In this document: piece after piece, positions 6,901 through 15,448 of the stretch
Layout of the letters: every line of letters begins with the position of its first letter
Numbering within the stretch: the first letter of the stretch is position 1
Source of the DNA: Candidatus Acidulidesulfobacter diazotrophicus
GTDB taxonomy: Bacteria; SZUA-79; Acidulodesulfobacterales; Acidulodesulfobacteraceae
Assembly: GCA_004195025.1 (NCBI GenBank)
Contig: SGBB01000011.1
Span: 1 to 64,000, forward strand
Direction: 5' to 3'
DNA: 64,000 nt
Notes under the pieces: generated by a model
The model's input: the letters and a program-made list of their open reading frames with translations, nothing else
Told to the model about the DNA's origin: nothing
The model's database searches: none
Program-made: the position numbers and the translations under genes

Positions 6901-9450
6901 AGAAACAGCAAGAGGGCGTTAAAACAAAAGCAGCAGGATATAAGAGTTATTTTGGGTAATCCGCCGTATTCGTCAGGACAAAAAAGCGAAAACGATAATA
7001 ATAAAAGCGAAAAGTATCCCACTTTAGACAAAAAAATAAACGAAACATATGCTAAAAACTCTACTGCCAAACTCAAACAAACTTTATATGATTCTTATAT
7101 CCGCGCTTTCCGCTGGGCGACCGACAGAATTAAAGACAAAGGTGTCATATGTTTTATAAGCAACGGTTCTTATATCGATGGAAAAGCCCTCGACGGATTC
7201 CGCAAAAGCCTTTTCGATGATTTTTTGGCCGCTTATTGTTTTAATCTAAAAGGTAATTTCAGGAAATTCAATAAAGACGAAGGCGAAAATGTATTCGGCA
7301 ATAAATCTGGAACGACGATTGCTATAACCTTGCTAATAAAAAATCCGGTTAAAGAAAAAGCTATGCATATTTTTTATCATGAGATAGCCAAAAGTCTTAA
7401 AATGGATGAAAAATTGAGATATATTGCCAATTTAAAAAATATAAGCAATATCGATTGGCAAGAAATTATACCTAATGAAGCCCAAGATTGGATTAAACAA
7501 AGAAATGTCGTATTTTCTGATTTTATTCCTTTGGGTGATAAAACGGGAAAAGAAAACAAAACGATATTTAATATATATTCAATGGGCATTGCTGCAAAAA
7601 GAGATTCATGGGCATATAATTTTTCAAAAGAGAAACTTGTCGGCAATATTAAATCAATGATTGATTTCTATAACGGTGAAGTTGACAAATATATTAACGC
7701 AGATAATAAGTCTGAAAATATAGGTAGTTTTGTCAATAACGACCCTAGAAAAATCAGCTGGACGCGGGGACTTAAAACAAGATTAAAAAATAAGAAAAAA
7801 TTAGAATTCGATATAAATTCAATTAGTCAAACAATATATAGACCCTTTTGCAATCAATGGTTATATTATAACGGTACAAGAGAACTTAATGAAGAAATTT
7901 ACCAAATCCCTCAAATATTTCCGGATAAAAATTGTGAAAATTTAATAATTTGCATAGAAAATGATAATAAAATATTTTCGTCTATCATTGTAAATAAAAT
8001 TTATGATTTCCATATTTTTAGCTCAAGTCAAGGCTTCCCTCTATATTATTACGAAAAAAATACGGAATTAAAAGATGCAGAACTATTTGTCCATGAACAA
8101 ACACAAGATAATAGCGAATATACCCGCCACGATAATATTTCAGATGAGTTTCTAACTGAAATACAAGCGCAGTACAAGGATAACGCCATAACTAAAGAAG
8201 ATATATTCTATTACATATATGGGATATTAAATAATTCAGATTATAAAACGGCATTTGCTAACGATTTAACAAAAATGCTTCCGCGCATTCCGTTTATAAA
8301 GGAATTTAAAGAGATTAGCAAATTAGGTAAAGAACTTGCCGATTTACATCTTAATTACGAACAGGTTGAGCCTTATCCTATTATTGAAACAGTTTCGGAT
8401 AAGGCAAAAGATTTATCCAAAGACAAACTTTATTATATCAATGAAATGAAATTCGGCAAGATTGGTAAAGAAAAAGATAGGTCTGTTATTATTTATAATG
8501 ATTATATAACATTGTCCGGAATACCGTTAGAAGCTTATAATTTTGTTGTAAACGGCAAGTCCGCCATCGAATGGATAATGAACAGGTATAAGGTTTCTAT
8601 TAATAAAGACAGCAAAATTAAAAACGACCCTAACGATTATTTAGAAGAAATTCAAGATTACAAATATATCGTCAACTTATTAAAAAAGATAATAAATGTG
8701 AGCGTTAAATCAGTCGGCATAATTTCGGAATTATCAAAATATTCAATATTGGATAATGAAGATAAAATAAACGAAAATGGTTCTGAAAAAGTTATTTATT
8801 TAAACGATATTATATCTAATCAAAATTCGGATAAAGATATTAATATTGGCATTGACATTGAAGAAATTATAGATGAAAACCAAAAATACGTAGAATATCT
8901 TCCTATATATTCTTTAGAAGCCGCCGCATCCGGTTTTAGCGGCGAACAGCATGTAGAAACGCTCGGATGGAAAAAAGTTAATTTTTCAAATTATAAAGAT
9001 TCAAATTATAATAAATTTAATTCTAACAATTTATTAAATTCATTGCCATTGCCAAACAAGATTAAACTTAGTAAAGATATGTTTATAGCAAAAGTCGTCG
9101 GTAAATCTATGGAGCCGACAATACCTGATGGCAGTTATTGCATATTCCGTTTTGAACGCGGCGGTTCCCGCGACGGAAAAGTTGTGCTTGTAGAATCAAG
9201 AAAGGTCTCGGACACGGAAACAAATCAGAAATATACCGTAAAAAGATATAGGAGCGAAAAGGTGAATACAGATTATAGTCTGGATTCCCGCTTTCGCGGG
9301 AATGACAATGAATATGCGGAAGAAGGCGAACGCTGGGTGCACAAACGGATAATTCTTTCTCCCGACAATAAAGATTTTGACGATATTATCCTTGAAAATG
9401 TTTCTGAAGACGATTTTAAAGTAATTGCAGAATTTGTATCCGTTATTTAA
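3967..9450 (+). CDS. Single-chain (type ISP-like) restriction-modification enzyme with C-terminal S24 peptidase domain
   Basis: An 1827-residue multidomain protein. An N-terminal Mrr-like nuclease has Asp72 and the Gln86-x-Lys88 motif (IQCK). A superfamily 2 helicase/translocase follows, with Walker A CGTGKT (201-206), DEAH (325-328), MTATP (369-373) and a motif VI segment SVGRVMRKS (about 577-585). An N6-adenine methyltransferase has DPFTGTGTF (876) and NPPY (998-1001), then a region likely to recognise target DNA. This order matches LlaBIII-type ISP enzymes. From about residue 1645 an extra LexA/UmuD-like S24 domain carries GKSMEPTIPDG with Ser1714 and TVKRYR with Lys1759, the Ser-Lys dyad. 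A palindromic repeat is inserted in frame at 1772-1781. It stands alone, with a terminator after it. Restriction of unmodified phage DNA is the likely role; the S24 domain's job is unknown. Confidence 0.9.
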   Translation: MLSDILERIKSNYADKDYNTERDKGTAFEKLIIKFLKTDPLYNQKYKNIWMWGDWAKLFSEYNFSAKDTGIDLVAQDNNNEFYAIQCKFYSEEHILKKEDIDSFFTLSGKKPFTERIIVVTTNSISDNVVTSLDNQTIPVNIITLNDLENSSIDWLKFDTNNIEILPLKSKKTIRPHQQEALGNAIDYYKINNKGKLIMACGTGKTYVSLKIAEAITPNNAVVLFLVPSLSLLSQTLKEWNYEAESPIISYAVCSDSKIGKDSEDMKVHELSYPATTDADKLVKSFNDTKSNNQRTVIFSTYQSLDIIQKAQVKGLPEFDLIICDEAHRTTGIINNKIALNKTGEIKDDSNFVLVHDNNKIKAKKRMYMTATPRIYSPNVTKIAQRREIELCSMDNPEIYGDTIYQLSFSKAVEEGLLSDYQVLVLMVGGNYINESMQSELTNNDNELKLGDLAKIVGCYNGLAKKVNETEIYFDKNPMKRAVAFAGSIDYSQRISKEFRNITDKLGDLKCETRHIDGTQNVLERNQELDWLRDAVPDNECRILSNARCLSEGVDVPALDAVMFLNPRDSEIDIVQSVGRVMRKSEGKKFGYIILPVFIPTAENPQEALKDNKKYEIIWKTLESLRAHDEKMDREINQLKYNGQSDRVHIIGTGVSISKEQPGFDFPEDEIKLWKDAIRVKIVEKCGDKEYLRNWTKDIIDIMNIHIERINFILKDNEKDKQEFDNFLSELRNNVSPVISEEDAIIMLSQHLITKPVFDTLFSSEFAKYNPVSMAMDKMIAVLDEKGLKNETKKLEKFYEAVKNKVSAVKNFNDKQKIIIELYDNFFSQANPKLSDKLGIVYTPVEIVDFIVNSVEYILNKEFDTKLENENVHILDPFTGTGTFITRLLQNGIISPDKLENKYKNELHANEIMLLAYYIAAINIEETYHNINKEKEYAPFKGIVLTDTFRLLEDEYREQQEQYHGSTIIDEERLYPLKRNSKRALKQKQQDIRVILGNPPYSSGQKSENDNNKSEKYPTLDKKINETYAKNSTAKLKQTLYDSYIRAFRWATDRIKDKGVICFISNGSYIDGKALDGFRKSLFDDFLAAYCFNLKGNFRKFNKDEGENVFGNKSGTTIAITLLIKNPVKEKAMHIFYHEIAKSLKMDEKLRYIANLKNISNIDWQEIIPNEAQDWIKQRNVVFSDFIPLGDKTGKENKTIFNIYSMGIAAKRDSWAYNFSKEKLVGNIKSMIDFYNGEVDKYINADNKSENIGSFVNNDPRKISWTRGLKTRLKNKKKLEFDINSISQTIYRPFCNQWLYYNGTRELNEEIYQIPQIFPDKNCENLIICIENDNKIFSSIIVNKIYDFHIFSSSQGFPLYYYEKNTELKDAELFVHEQTQDNSEYTRHDNISDEFLTEIQAQYKDNAITKEDIFYYIYGILNNSDYKTAFANDLTKMLPRIPFIKEFKEISKLGKELADLHLNYEQVEPYPIIETVSDKAKDLSKDKLYYINEMKFGKIGKEKDRSVIIYNDYITLSGIPLEAYNFVVNGKSAIEWIMNRYKVSINKDSKIKNDPNDYLEEIQDYKYIVNLLKKIINVSVKSVGIISELSKYSILDNEDKINENGSEKVIYLNDIISNQNSDKDINIGIDIEEIIDENQKYVEYLPIYSLEAAASGFSGEQHVETLGWKKVNFSNYKDSNYNKFNSNNLLNSLPLPNKIKLSKDMFIAKVVGKSMEPTIPDGSYCIFRFERGGSRDGKVVLVESRKVSDTETNQKYTVKRYRSEKVNTDYSLDSRFRGNDNEYAEEGERWVHKRIILSPDNKDFDDIILENVSEDDFKVIAEFVSVI
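9279..9308 (+). repeat. Palindromic repeat inserted in frame in the S24 domain
   Basis: The sequence contains GGATTCCCGCTTTCGCGGGA followed by ATGACA, a perfect 8-bp stem with a 4-nt loop. It is the same repeat family found between genes at about 36034-36122, 44862-44953 and 59207-59237. Here it encodes LDSRFRGND inside the domain, between the catalytic Lys1759 and the C-terminus. Confidence 0.85.
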
Positions 9451-9481
9451 TAATTGTCCAATAACTTGTTGGACAATTATT
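9449..9481 (+). terminator. Terminator hairpin after the restriction enzyme
   Basis: A perfect stem (TAATTGTCCAA / TTGGACAATTA, 7-nt loop) starts at the stop codon and is followed by a T-rich tract around 9485-9494. The T-run is interrupted, so efficiency is uncertain. Confidence 0.6.
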
Positions 9482-9604
9482 AATTTAATTTTTTACTAAT
9501 CCGATAATCTCAATATAAAATATTAAAATATATAATTTCTGTGGAGTATTATTGTGATAAATATAAAAAGAGTTTACTTTAGAAATATATTATTAAATTT
9601 TTAA

Positions 9605-9634
9605 TTGACATATAACACGGTTGATATATCTAAT
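9605..9634 (+). promoter_or_regulatory. Probable sigma-70 promoter of gmhB
   Basis: TTGACA at 9605-9610 and TCTAAT at 9629-9634 are separated by 18 bp, about 54 bp upstream of the gmhB start. Confidence 0.5.
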
Positions 9635-9687
9635 ATTAATATTAATATTAAGATAAATTGATATAAAAACAAAAATAGGAGGGCGAT

Positions 9688-10254
9688 TTGCAGATAAATA
9701 ATAAAAATAAATGCATATTTTTAGATAGAGACGGGGTTTTAAATAAGGATATAGGCTATCTTAAATCCCCTGACCAATTAATTATTCTTCCCGGAGTTAT
9801 AGAAGCCTTAAAAAAACTTAAAGAAGCCGGATTTTTACTAATTATAGTAACCAATCAATCCGGAATTGCAAAAGGTTTTTTTTATGAAGATGATCTGAAA
9901 AAAGTGCATAATGCGCTTTTAACAATTTTTAAGAAAAACAATATTTATATTGACGATATATTTTATTGCCCTCATCATAAAGACGGAACGGTTGAACCTT
10001 ACAATATATCTTGTGACTGCCGCAAACCTAATACAAAAATGATAAAAGACGGCGCAATTAAATATAATATAGATTTAAGCAAATCTTACTTGGTGGGAGA
10101 TAAAGATACTGATATTCAGCTTGCAATTAACGCAGGTCTTAAATCTTTTTGCGTGGAAAACGATATGTATGAATACAACGAAACGATTGTTCCTGATTAC
10201 AAAGTTAATAATTTGAGCGAAGCGGCGGAAATAATAATAAATTTAGATAAATAA
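9688..10254 (+). CDS. gmhB: D-glycero-D-manno-heptose 1,7-bisphosphate 7-phosphatase
   Basis: A 188-residue HAD subfamily IIIA phosphatase of ADP-heptose synthesis for the LPS inner core. It has FLDRDGVLN with the catalytic Asp pair near the N-terminus, TNQSGIA (motif II), the Cys/His zinc-loop residues CPHH and CDCRKP, and LVGDKDTDIQLAINAG (motif IV). Start: TTG at 9688, five bases after a strong AGGAGG; no ATG fits. GmhA, HldE and HldD are not in the window. The zinc-loop and the length support GmhB rather than a histidinol phosphatase. Confidence 0.9.
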   Translation: MQINNKNKCIFLDRDGVLNKDIGYLKSPDQLIILPGVIEALKKLKEAGFLLIIVTNQSGIAKGFFYEDDLKKVHNALLTIFKKNNIYIDDIFYCPHHKDGTVEPYNISCDCRKPNTKMIKDGAIKYNIDLSKSYLVGDKDTDIQLAINAGLKSFCVENDMYEYNETIVPDYKVNNLSEAAEIIINLDK

Positions 10255-10374
10255 TATTTATATATAATATATAATATATAATATAAAATCGAAATATTTT
10301 TAAATTTATTAACTAAAGCTTTATTTATATTATTTATATTTTATTTTATATTGTTTAATTTCACAGGGGTTTAG

Positions 10375-11748
10375 ATGATAAATACGTATATTTTAATATC
10401 TGTTTTGGTTTTAAGTTTAATCTTAATTGTTATTAACGCTTATTTTATTTTTTTTAAAAGTAAAAAGAACGAAGATGATAATAAATTATTGAATAAATCG
10501 TTATTAGAAATAAATTCTAACCTTTTAAGATTAAAAGATGCGGTAGAAAAATCCGATTCAAATATAAGAAATGAGATAAAAACAGAGTTTAAAAACAGCC
10601 GCGACGAAACTTTATCTTTATTAGCAAAAATAAGAGAGGAGCTTGCTAATTCTTTTAAAAGTTCAAGGGAAGAACTTTCTAATTCATTTAAAAATTCAAA
10701 TGATGCAGTTTTGAATTTTTTAAATACAACAGATGAAAGACTTGAGAAAATTAGAAAAACAGTTGAAAATAGTATAAAAAGCCTTCAAGATGATAACGCA
10801 GAAAAGCTGGAAAAAATGCGTGCAACCGTTGATGAAAAACTTCATGCTACTTTAGAAAAAAGATTAACGGAGTCGTTTAATCAGGTATCTGAAAGATTAG
10901 AATCCGTCCATAAAGGTTTAGGAGAAATGCAGACACTCGCCGCAGGAGTGGGCGATTTAAAAAAAGTCCTGTCAAATGTCAAAACAAGAGGAATATTAGG
11001 AGAAGTCCAGCTTGAAAATTTATTGAATGATATTTTATCGGCGGGATATTTTGAAAAACAGTTTGATATTACAAAAAACGGTTTAAAACAAAGAGTAGAT
11101 TTTGCAATAAAAATACCGCAAGATAATAATTTTAATTCTTATAATTATTTACCCGTTGATTCAAAATTTCCGATGGATGCATATTTATCTCTTGTAAATG
11201 CTTATGAAATAGGCGATAAAAGTGAAATAGACAAAGCGGCTAACGGTTTAAAAACTGTAATCAGAAAGCATGCGGGGGATATTAAAAATAAATACATTTC
11301 GTCTCCGCAAACCACGGATTATGCAATAATGTTTCTGCCTACCGAAGGTCTTTATGCAGAAATATCAAGACAGCCGGATCTTATTGAAAGTCTTTACAGA
11401 GATTATAAAATAATTATTGCCGGACCAAATACTTTAGTGTCTATTTTGAGCAGTTTCTTAATGGTTTTTAGAGCTATTAATATTGAAAAGCATGCCGGCG
11501 AGGTTCAAAATGTGCTTTCGGCAGTTAAAACGGAATTTAATAAATTTGGCGATATATTAAAAAATGCTCAGGATAAAATTAATAAAGCAAGCGACGATAT
11601 AGATAAATTAATCGGAACAAGAACCAGAAAAATACAATCGGCGCTTAAAAATGTTCAAGAGCTCCCGGAAAAAGAAGCTGTTGATGTTTTGCAATCTAAT
11701 TTAACGGACGAGGAAGAATCTGAAAGAGATGATCAAAAAGATGATTAA
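10375..11748 (+). CDS. rmuC: RmuC-family DNA recombination protein
   Basis: A 457-residue protein with one N-terminal membrane helix (about 4-28), a long coiled coil to about residue 180 containing repeated FKNS/FKSS segments, and the RmuC nuclease-like domain from about 200 (TRGILGEVQLENLLNDIL, then LPVDSKFPMDAY). The Asp-x-Lys of VDSKFP is the conserved core. RmuC limits inversions at short inverted repeats in E. coli, a relevant activity in a genome rich in palindromes. The C-terminus is acidic. An AGGGG site precedes the ATG. Confidence 0.9.
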   Translation: MINTYILISVLVLSLILIVINAYFIFFKSKKNEDDNKLLNKSLLEINSNLLRLKDAVEKSDSNIRNEIKTEFKNSRDETLSLLAKIREELANSFKSSREELSNSFKNSNDAVLNFLNTTDERLEKIRKTVENSIKSLQDDNAEKLEKMRATVDEKLHATLEKRLTESFNQVSERLESVHKGLGEMQTLAAGVGDLKKVLSNVKTRGILGEVQLENLLNDILSAGYFEKQFDITKNGLKQRVDFAIKIPQDNNFNSYNYLPVDSKFPMDAYLSLVNAYEIGDKSEIDKAANGLKTVIRKHAGDIKNKYISSPQTTDYAIMFLPTEGLYAEISRQPDLIESLYRDYKIIIAGPNTLVSILSSFLMVFRAINIEKHAGEVQNVLSAVKTEFNKFGDILKNAQDKINKASDDIDKLIGTRTRKIQSALKNVQELPEKEAVDVLQSNLTDEEESERDDQKDD

Positions 11749-12070
11749 TTAAATTTAAAAGTATTTATTTGTTATTAGGGATTAAAGATAAGACCTTTAA
11801 ATATTTTGCGCCTATGTTCTAATGCGGCTTCTTTATGCTGTTCGCGCACTTATTAATATTAACAATTAATATCAACCAACTATTTTCTTGACTTTATAAA
11901 ATTTATATGGCAAAATTTTACAACTATTGATATAATATTTATTTCAATAGTTGTAAATAGTTATAAGATAATTTTAGCAGCATAGCAATAATAAATAAAA
12001 ATAAACAAATAAATAAATAAAATAATTCTTAAATAAAATAATAATAAATAATAGGGAGTTAACAAAATTT
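11749..12070. other. rpsT upstream region with a 10-bp inverted repeat
   Basis: An inverted repeat CAACTATTGA (11921-11930) / TCAATAGTTG (11944-11953) flanks a TATAAT-containing spacer 118-150 bp upstream of rpsT, a plausible promoter or operator. The segment 11775-11849 has a 24-codon GTG frame on the reverse strand with coding-like composition but no recognisable family. Confidence 0.4.
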
Positions 12071-12346
12071 ATGCCAAATCATAAATCTGCTATTAAAAGA
12101 GTAAAACAAACAAAAAAAAGAAATCTACGCAATACCAGCAATGTTTCGGCAATGAAAACATTTATGAAAAAATTTATAAGCGCTGCCGAAAACAAAGATA
12201 TGGACAATATTGAGAAACTTTTTAAAATCAATGTTGCTTTTATAATGAAATTAGCATCTAAACATGTAATTCATAAAAATAATGCAGCAAGAAAAGTTTC
12301 TAAAATAACTAAACTTTATAATTCGGTTAAATCAGTTAAAGCTTAA
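12071..12346 (+). CDS. rpsT: 30S ribosomal protein S20
   Basis: A 91-residue basic helical protein beginning MPNHKSAIKRVKQTKKRNLR, the S20 signature, and ending with IHKNNAARKVSKITKLYN, the conserved C-terminal 16S rRNA-binding helix. A TAGGGAG site precedes the start. It is a single gene with its own terminator-like stem-loop downstream. Confidence 0.97.
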   Translation: MPNHKSAIKRVKQTKKRNLRNTSNVSAMKTFMKKFISAAENKDMDNIEKLFKINVAFIMKLASKHVIHKNNAARKVSKITKLYNSVKSVKA

Positions 12347-12437
12347 AACTAAAGCTTAAAACGATTAAAGCTAAGACAAATAAAGCTTAAAACAATTAAT
12401 TTAAAGTAAATATTAAAAATTATCTACAGTCTTTAAA

Positions 12438-12514
12438 AAATATATTAGCCTCCGATTGATTTCATTATAGTGTTTAAATCTATTCCTATAAATAAATTAG
12501 AGGCTAATATATTT
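12438..12514 (+). terminator. Long stem-loop with T-run after rpsT
   Basis: A perfect 15-bp stem AAATATATTAGCCTC (12438-12452) / GAGGCTAATATATTT (12500-12514) encloses a 47-nt loop, followed by more T residues. It reads as a rho-independent terminator with an unusually large loop; a small structured RNA is an alternative. Confidence 0.55.
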
Positions 12515-12585
12515 TTTTATTTTATTTATAAATTCCCCGATGGTTCTCTAATAGAAATATCCTCAGATAACATAAATTATAAAGA

Positions 12586-13389
12586 ATGAAAAATATAAAT
12601 TTAAAAATTGCAATAGAAATAATAATCTGTAATATTCAACATATATTGGAATATTTAAGTATTGTAACAATATTTATTGCAAGTTTACTTCTTATATCTA
12701 ATTGCATTTTAATAAAAAATGTTTTCGCAATTAAATCAATTAAAAATATAAAAATAGGACTCAGTCTTGGTTTATCAAATACAACCGGCACGCTTCCTTC
12801 TATAAGTTTAAATACAAGAAACTATATAAAGTACATTAATAAAAAATCTAAATGGCGGCATAAACTTAAACTTGATTATACTTACATTGAAGCATCCGGT
12901 GAATTAAGCTATTTAAGACTTGTTTTACAAGAATATTCAAAATATAAATTTACTAAACTGTTATATTTTTTTGGAAATACAAGATACGACAGAAATATAA
13001 CTACGGGTTTTGAATATATAATCAACGAAAATATAGGCGCAGGGCTTAAATTTAAGATATCCAAAAAATCTAAACTTTTTTTAGAATTTGCTCCGGGAAT
13101 AAGGCAGGAAAAAATAATACGCGGAAATTATTATGGAGGTATTTCATCAATGTTTGATGCTAAATATTATTATAAAATAAATAAAAATTTAACATTTCAA
13201 GAAAGATTAAGGATGTATTTAGCAAACAGAGGCGGAAATTTATATAGTTCATTTACCGAATTATCTACAAAAATTATAAAAAGGCTGTATCTCGTATTAG
13301 AATATGAACTTGACTATCAAACAATTGCGCCTCCGGGCTTTAAACAATTTAGTACTATTTCAAGCGCAAATATTAAAGTTAAATTTTAA
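12586..13389 (+). CDS. DUF481-family outer-membrane beta-barrel protein
   Basis: A 267-residue protein with an unusually long N-terminal region before a hydrophobic segment (about 27-47, ending NCILIKNVFA). Amphipathic strands then alternate charged and aromatic residues (WRHKLKLDYTYIEASGE, NIGAGLKFKISKKSKLFLEFAPG), and the protein ends with a Phe, the usual outer-membrane barrel terminus. The pattern matches DUF481 (YdiY-like) proteins. Function is unknown; it stands alone. Confidence 0.7.
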   Translation: MKNINLKIAIEIIICNIQHILEYLSIVTIFIASLLLISNCILIKNVFAIKSIKNIKIGLSLGLSNTTGTLPSISLNTRNYIKYINKKSKWRHKLKLDYTYIEASGELSYLRLVLQEYSKYKFTKLLYFFGNTRYDRNITTGFEYIINENIGAGLKFKISKKSKLFLEFAPGIRQEKIIRGNYYGGISSMFDAKYYYKINKNLTFQERLRMYLANRGGNLYSSFTELSTKIIKRLYLVLEYELDYQTIAPPGFKQFSTISSANIKVKF

Positions 13390-13527
13390 TTTTATCAGTC
13401 TTAAAGATAAAAAATTATTTGGTTTTTACATTATTATTAAAAATTGTTAGAATTCTTAGTTCCGCTAATATTTTATTGATTATTATTTGATTTATATTAT
13501 TTTTATATTAATCAATATTAATAATTA

Positions 13528-14559
13528 TTAATTATTAATTGCCGGAAATATAAGATTTGTTTTAAATATTAGTTCTTCAAAGATTATATTGTCGGGAAAT
13601 CCTGAGGTTTTTAGCTTAATATCGGTATCTTCTATTATTTTTATAATATTTTCTAAGTCTTTTAGCTTATAAGAATTCATTCTGGTGAGGTATTTATTTT
13701 TAAGAAACGGCTGAATGTTGTTTACCGACAATATAGTATTTAAGTCAATACCTGATTTGTCCATTAGTTTTCCTTTGTGAATTTTTTTTATTTCCGTGTA
13801 CAGTATGGAAATTATTTTGACAGGTTCTTCTCCTTCTTCATATATCAGGCAAAAAATATTGTAAGCTTTTTTAAAATCCTTATCTACTATAGCATCTATT
13901 AGATCAAAAACAGTAAAAGCGCGAGATACGGCAATTAAGGATTTAATGTCTTTAAAAGTAATTTGTTTTTGGTTTTTTGCGTTGCTTATTGCATTGTTAT
14001 TATTATTGTCGTTATTATTTATTACGTTATTAAAACTATTTGATATTTTATCTAACTCGTTATTTATATTATAAAGATTGTTGCCTGTAATTCTTAAAAA
14101 ATAATAAATAGTTTCTTCATCCATATTTATATTTTTTTCTCTGCACATTTCAGATATATATTTTGGTAATTCGGAATCATAAAGCGGTCTTATTTTAATA
14201 AGTTTAAAATATTTTTTTGGTTTTAATGTTTTTAAAAAGCTATTGTTTTCATTTAATTTAGGAACATTTTTATAAAAAATTATAATAGAAGTCGGAGATG
14301 GGTTATTTGCATATCCGGTTAAATCTTCATCATTTAAAATAGCGTCTTCAAAGCTGTCTATAAGTATTATTCTTTTGTCGGCAATGACCGGGTAGCTGTC
14401 GGCGATATTTAAAATATCGGTTGCAGAAGGGTTTGATATTCTATCAAAATTAAAATCAATTTGATTTTCTTTTAAATACTTAAGCTTTATTTTTTCAATT
14501 TCTTTATTTATTCTAAATTCGTCTTCGCCATAAAAAAAATATATCAGTATTTCTTCCAT
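13528..14559 (-). CDS. holA: DNA polymerase III delta subunit (clamp loader)
   Basis: 343 residues. The start MEEILIYFFYGEDEFRINKE is the typical HolA opening, followed by IILIDSFED and the collar domain near the C-terminus. An Asn-rich insertion (roughly 183-198, mostly N and D) lies between domains. It acts in loading the beta clamp. The gene follows lptE and leuS on the same strand, the order common in deltaproteobacteria. Confidence 0.88.
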   Translation of the reverse strand: MEEILIYFFYGEDEFRINKEIEKIKLKYLKENQIDFNFDRISNPSATDILNIADSYPVIADKRIILIDSFEDAILNDEDLTGYANNPSPTSIIIFYKNVPKLNENNSFLKTLKPKKYFKLIKIRPLYDSELPKYISEMCREKNINMDEETIYYFLRITGNNLYNINNELDKISNSFNNVINNNDNNNNNAISNAKNQKQITFKDIKSLIAVSRAFTVFDLIDAIVDKDFKKAYNIFCLIYEEGEEPVKIISILYTEIKKIHKGKLMDKSGIDLNTILSVNNIQPFLKNKYLTRMNSYKLKDLENIIKIIEDTDIKLKTSGFPDNIIFEELIFKTNLIFPAINN

Positions 14560-14632
14560 ATTGAGCTTATAATCTAATTTATAAGTATAGTAAAGTATTA
14601 TAGTAAATAAAGAAGTATTTTAAAAATAAGCT

Positions 14633-15220
14633 TTAGTTATGAGATATAGCTCTGGTTTCTATTAAAAGAATAATTTTTTTCGCTATCCTTTTTGAAATAA
14701 TTTCTATAGCTGTCTTTTCCTGCTTATGCCCCACTAAGGGATTTACATAGTTAAAATATGTTGCGCTTGATGTCAGAGTTATATTATGAAACAGAATTTT
14801 GCCGCTTGTTTTATATAAATTTATGGATACCGTTGCCGAAATTGAATATTGGACGGCTGCCGCAACCCCTGTATAAGATATAACGGAATTATTAACCGAA
14901 ATTATTTTGCCGGAAAGGTAATACCTTGCATTATTTTTATTTGAACTGAACATATTTGTAGAAGAATTTAAATAATAAGCAATATTATTTGAAAAATAAA
15001 CACCTATTCCGCTTTTATATGTAATATTTTTAAAAGGTTTAATGTAAATATTTCTAATATTAGAATAATTGCCATAGACGGACGAAGAAATATTATTATT
15101 TGAGCCTCCTGTGATGCTATTCGCTCCTTTTGTTTGTTGTAGCAGCGAATATCCGCAAGCAGATAAGAGCAGCGGAGGGATTAAAATAAATATTAAAATT
15201 AGAAGTCTTTTAAAAAGCAT
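14633..15220 (-). CDS. lptE: LPS-assembly lipoprotein LptE-like
   Basis: 195 residues with a lipoprotein signal: a hydrophobic stretch then LLLSACGYSL, with the lipidated Cys at about 22. The 'CGY' start of the mature protein, the NIYIKPFKNIT strand and the YYLSGKI.SVN pattern match the LptE/RlpB family, the plug of the LptD translocon. It lies between leuS and holA, the conserved place for lptE. The mature N-terminus is Asn/Ser-rich. Confidence 0.82.
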   Translation of the reverse strand: MLFKRLLILIFILIPPLLLSACGYSLLQQTKGANSITGGSNNNISSSVYGNYSNIRNIYIKPFKNITYKSGIGVYFSNNIAYYLNSSTNMFSSNKNNARYYLSGKIISVNNSVISYTGVAAAVQYSISATVSINLYKTSGKILFHNITLTSSATYFNYVNPLVGHKQEKTAIEIISKRIAKKIILLIETRAISHN

Positions 15221-15288
15221 AATAATGGATTTTAAATTAAAATTAAAATAATAATTAAATTAAATAATTAAAATAAGTTGTGAAAAAT

Positions 15289-15379
15289 AAATAAATTAAA
15301 ATAAATTGAATTAAATAAAAATAAATAAATTAAAATAAATTGAATTAAATAAAAATAAATAAATTAAAATAAAATAGTT
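15289..15379. repeat. 34-bp AT-rich tandem repeat
   Basis: TTGAATTAAATAAAAATAAA recurs at 15306 and 15340 with a 34-bp period (about 2.7 copies in all) in the leuS-lptE gap. It probably arose by slippage; no function is evident. Confidence 0.7.
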
Positions 15380-15448
15380 AAAATAAAATAAATTGAGAAG
15401 AATAATTAAACAAAGAATATAACTATTATATATATTTTATTAAATTTA

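Noticed and set aside
10255-10374. Promoter-like TATAAT runs between gmhB and rmuC
   Set aside because: The stretch is a TATAATA low-complexity tract; hexamers without a -35 partner are expected by chance.
11775-11849. 24-codon reverse-strand frame with coding-like composition
   Set aside because: Starts with GTG, no Shine-Dalgarno, no family recognised; too short to support as a gene.
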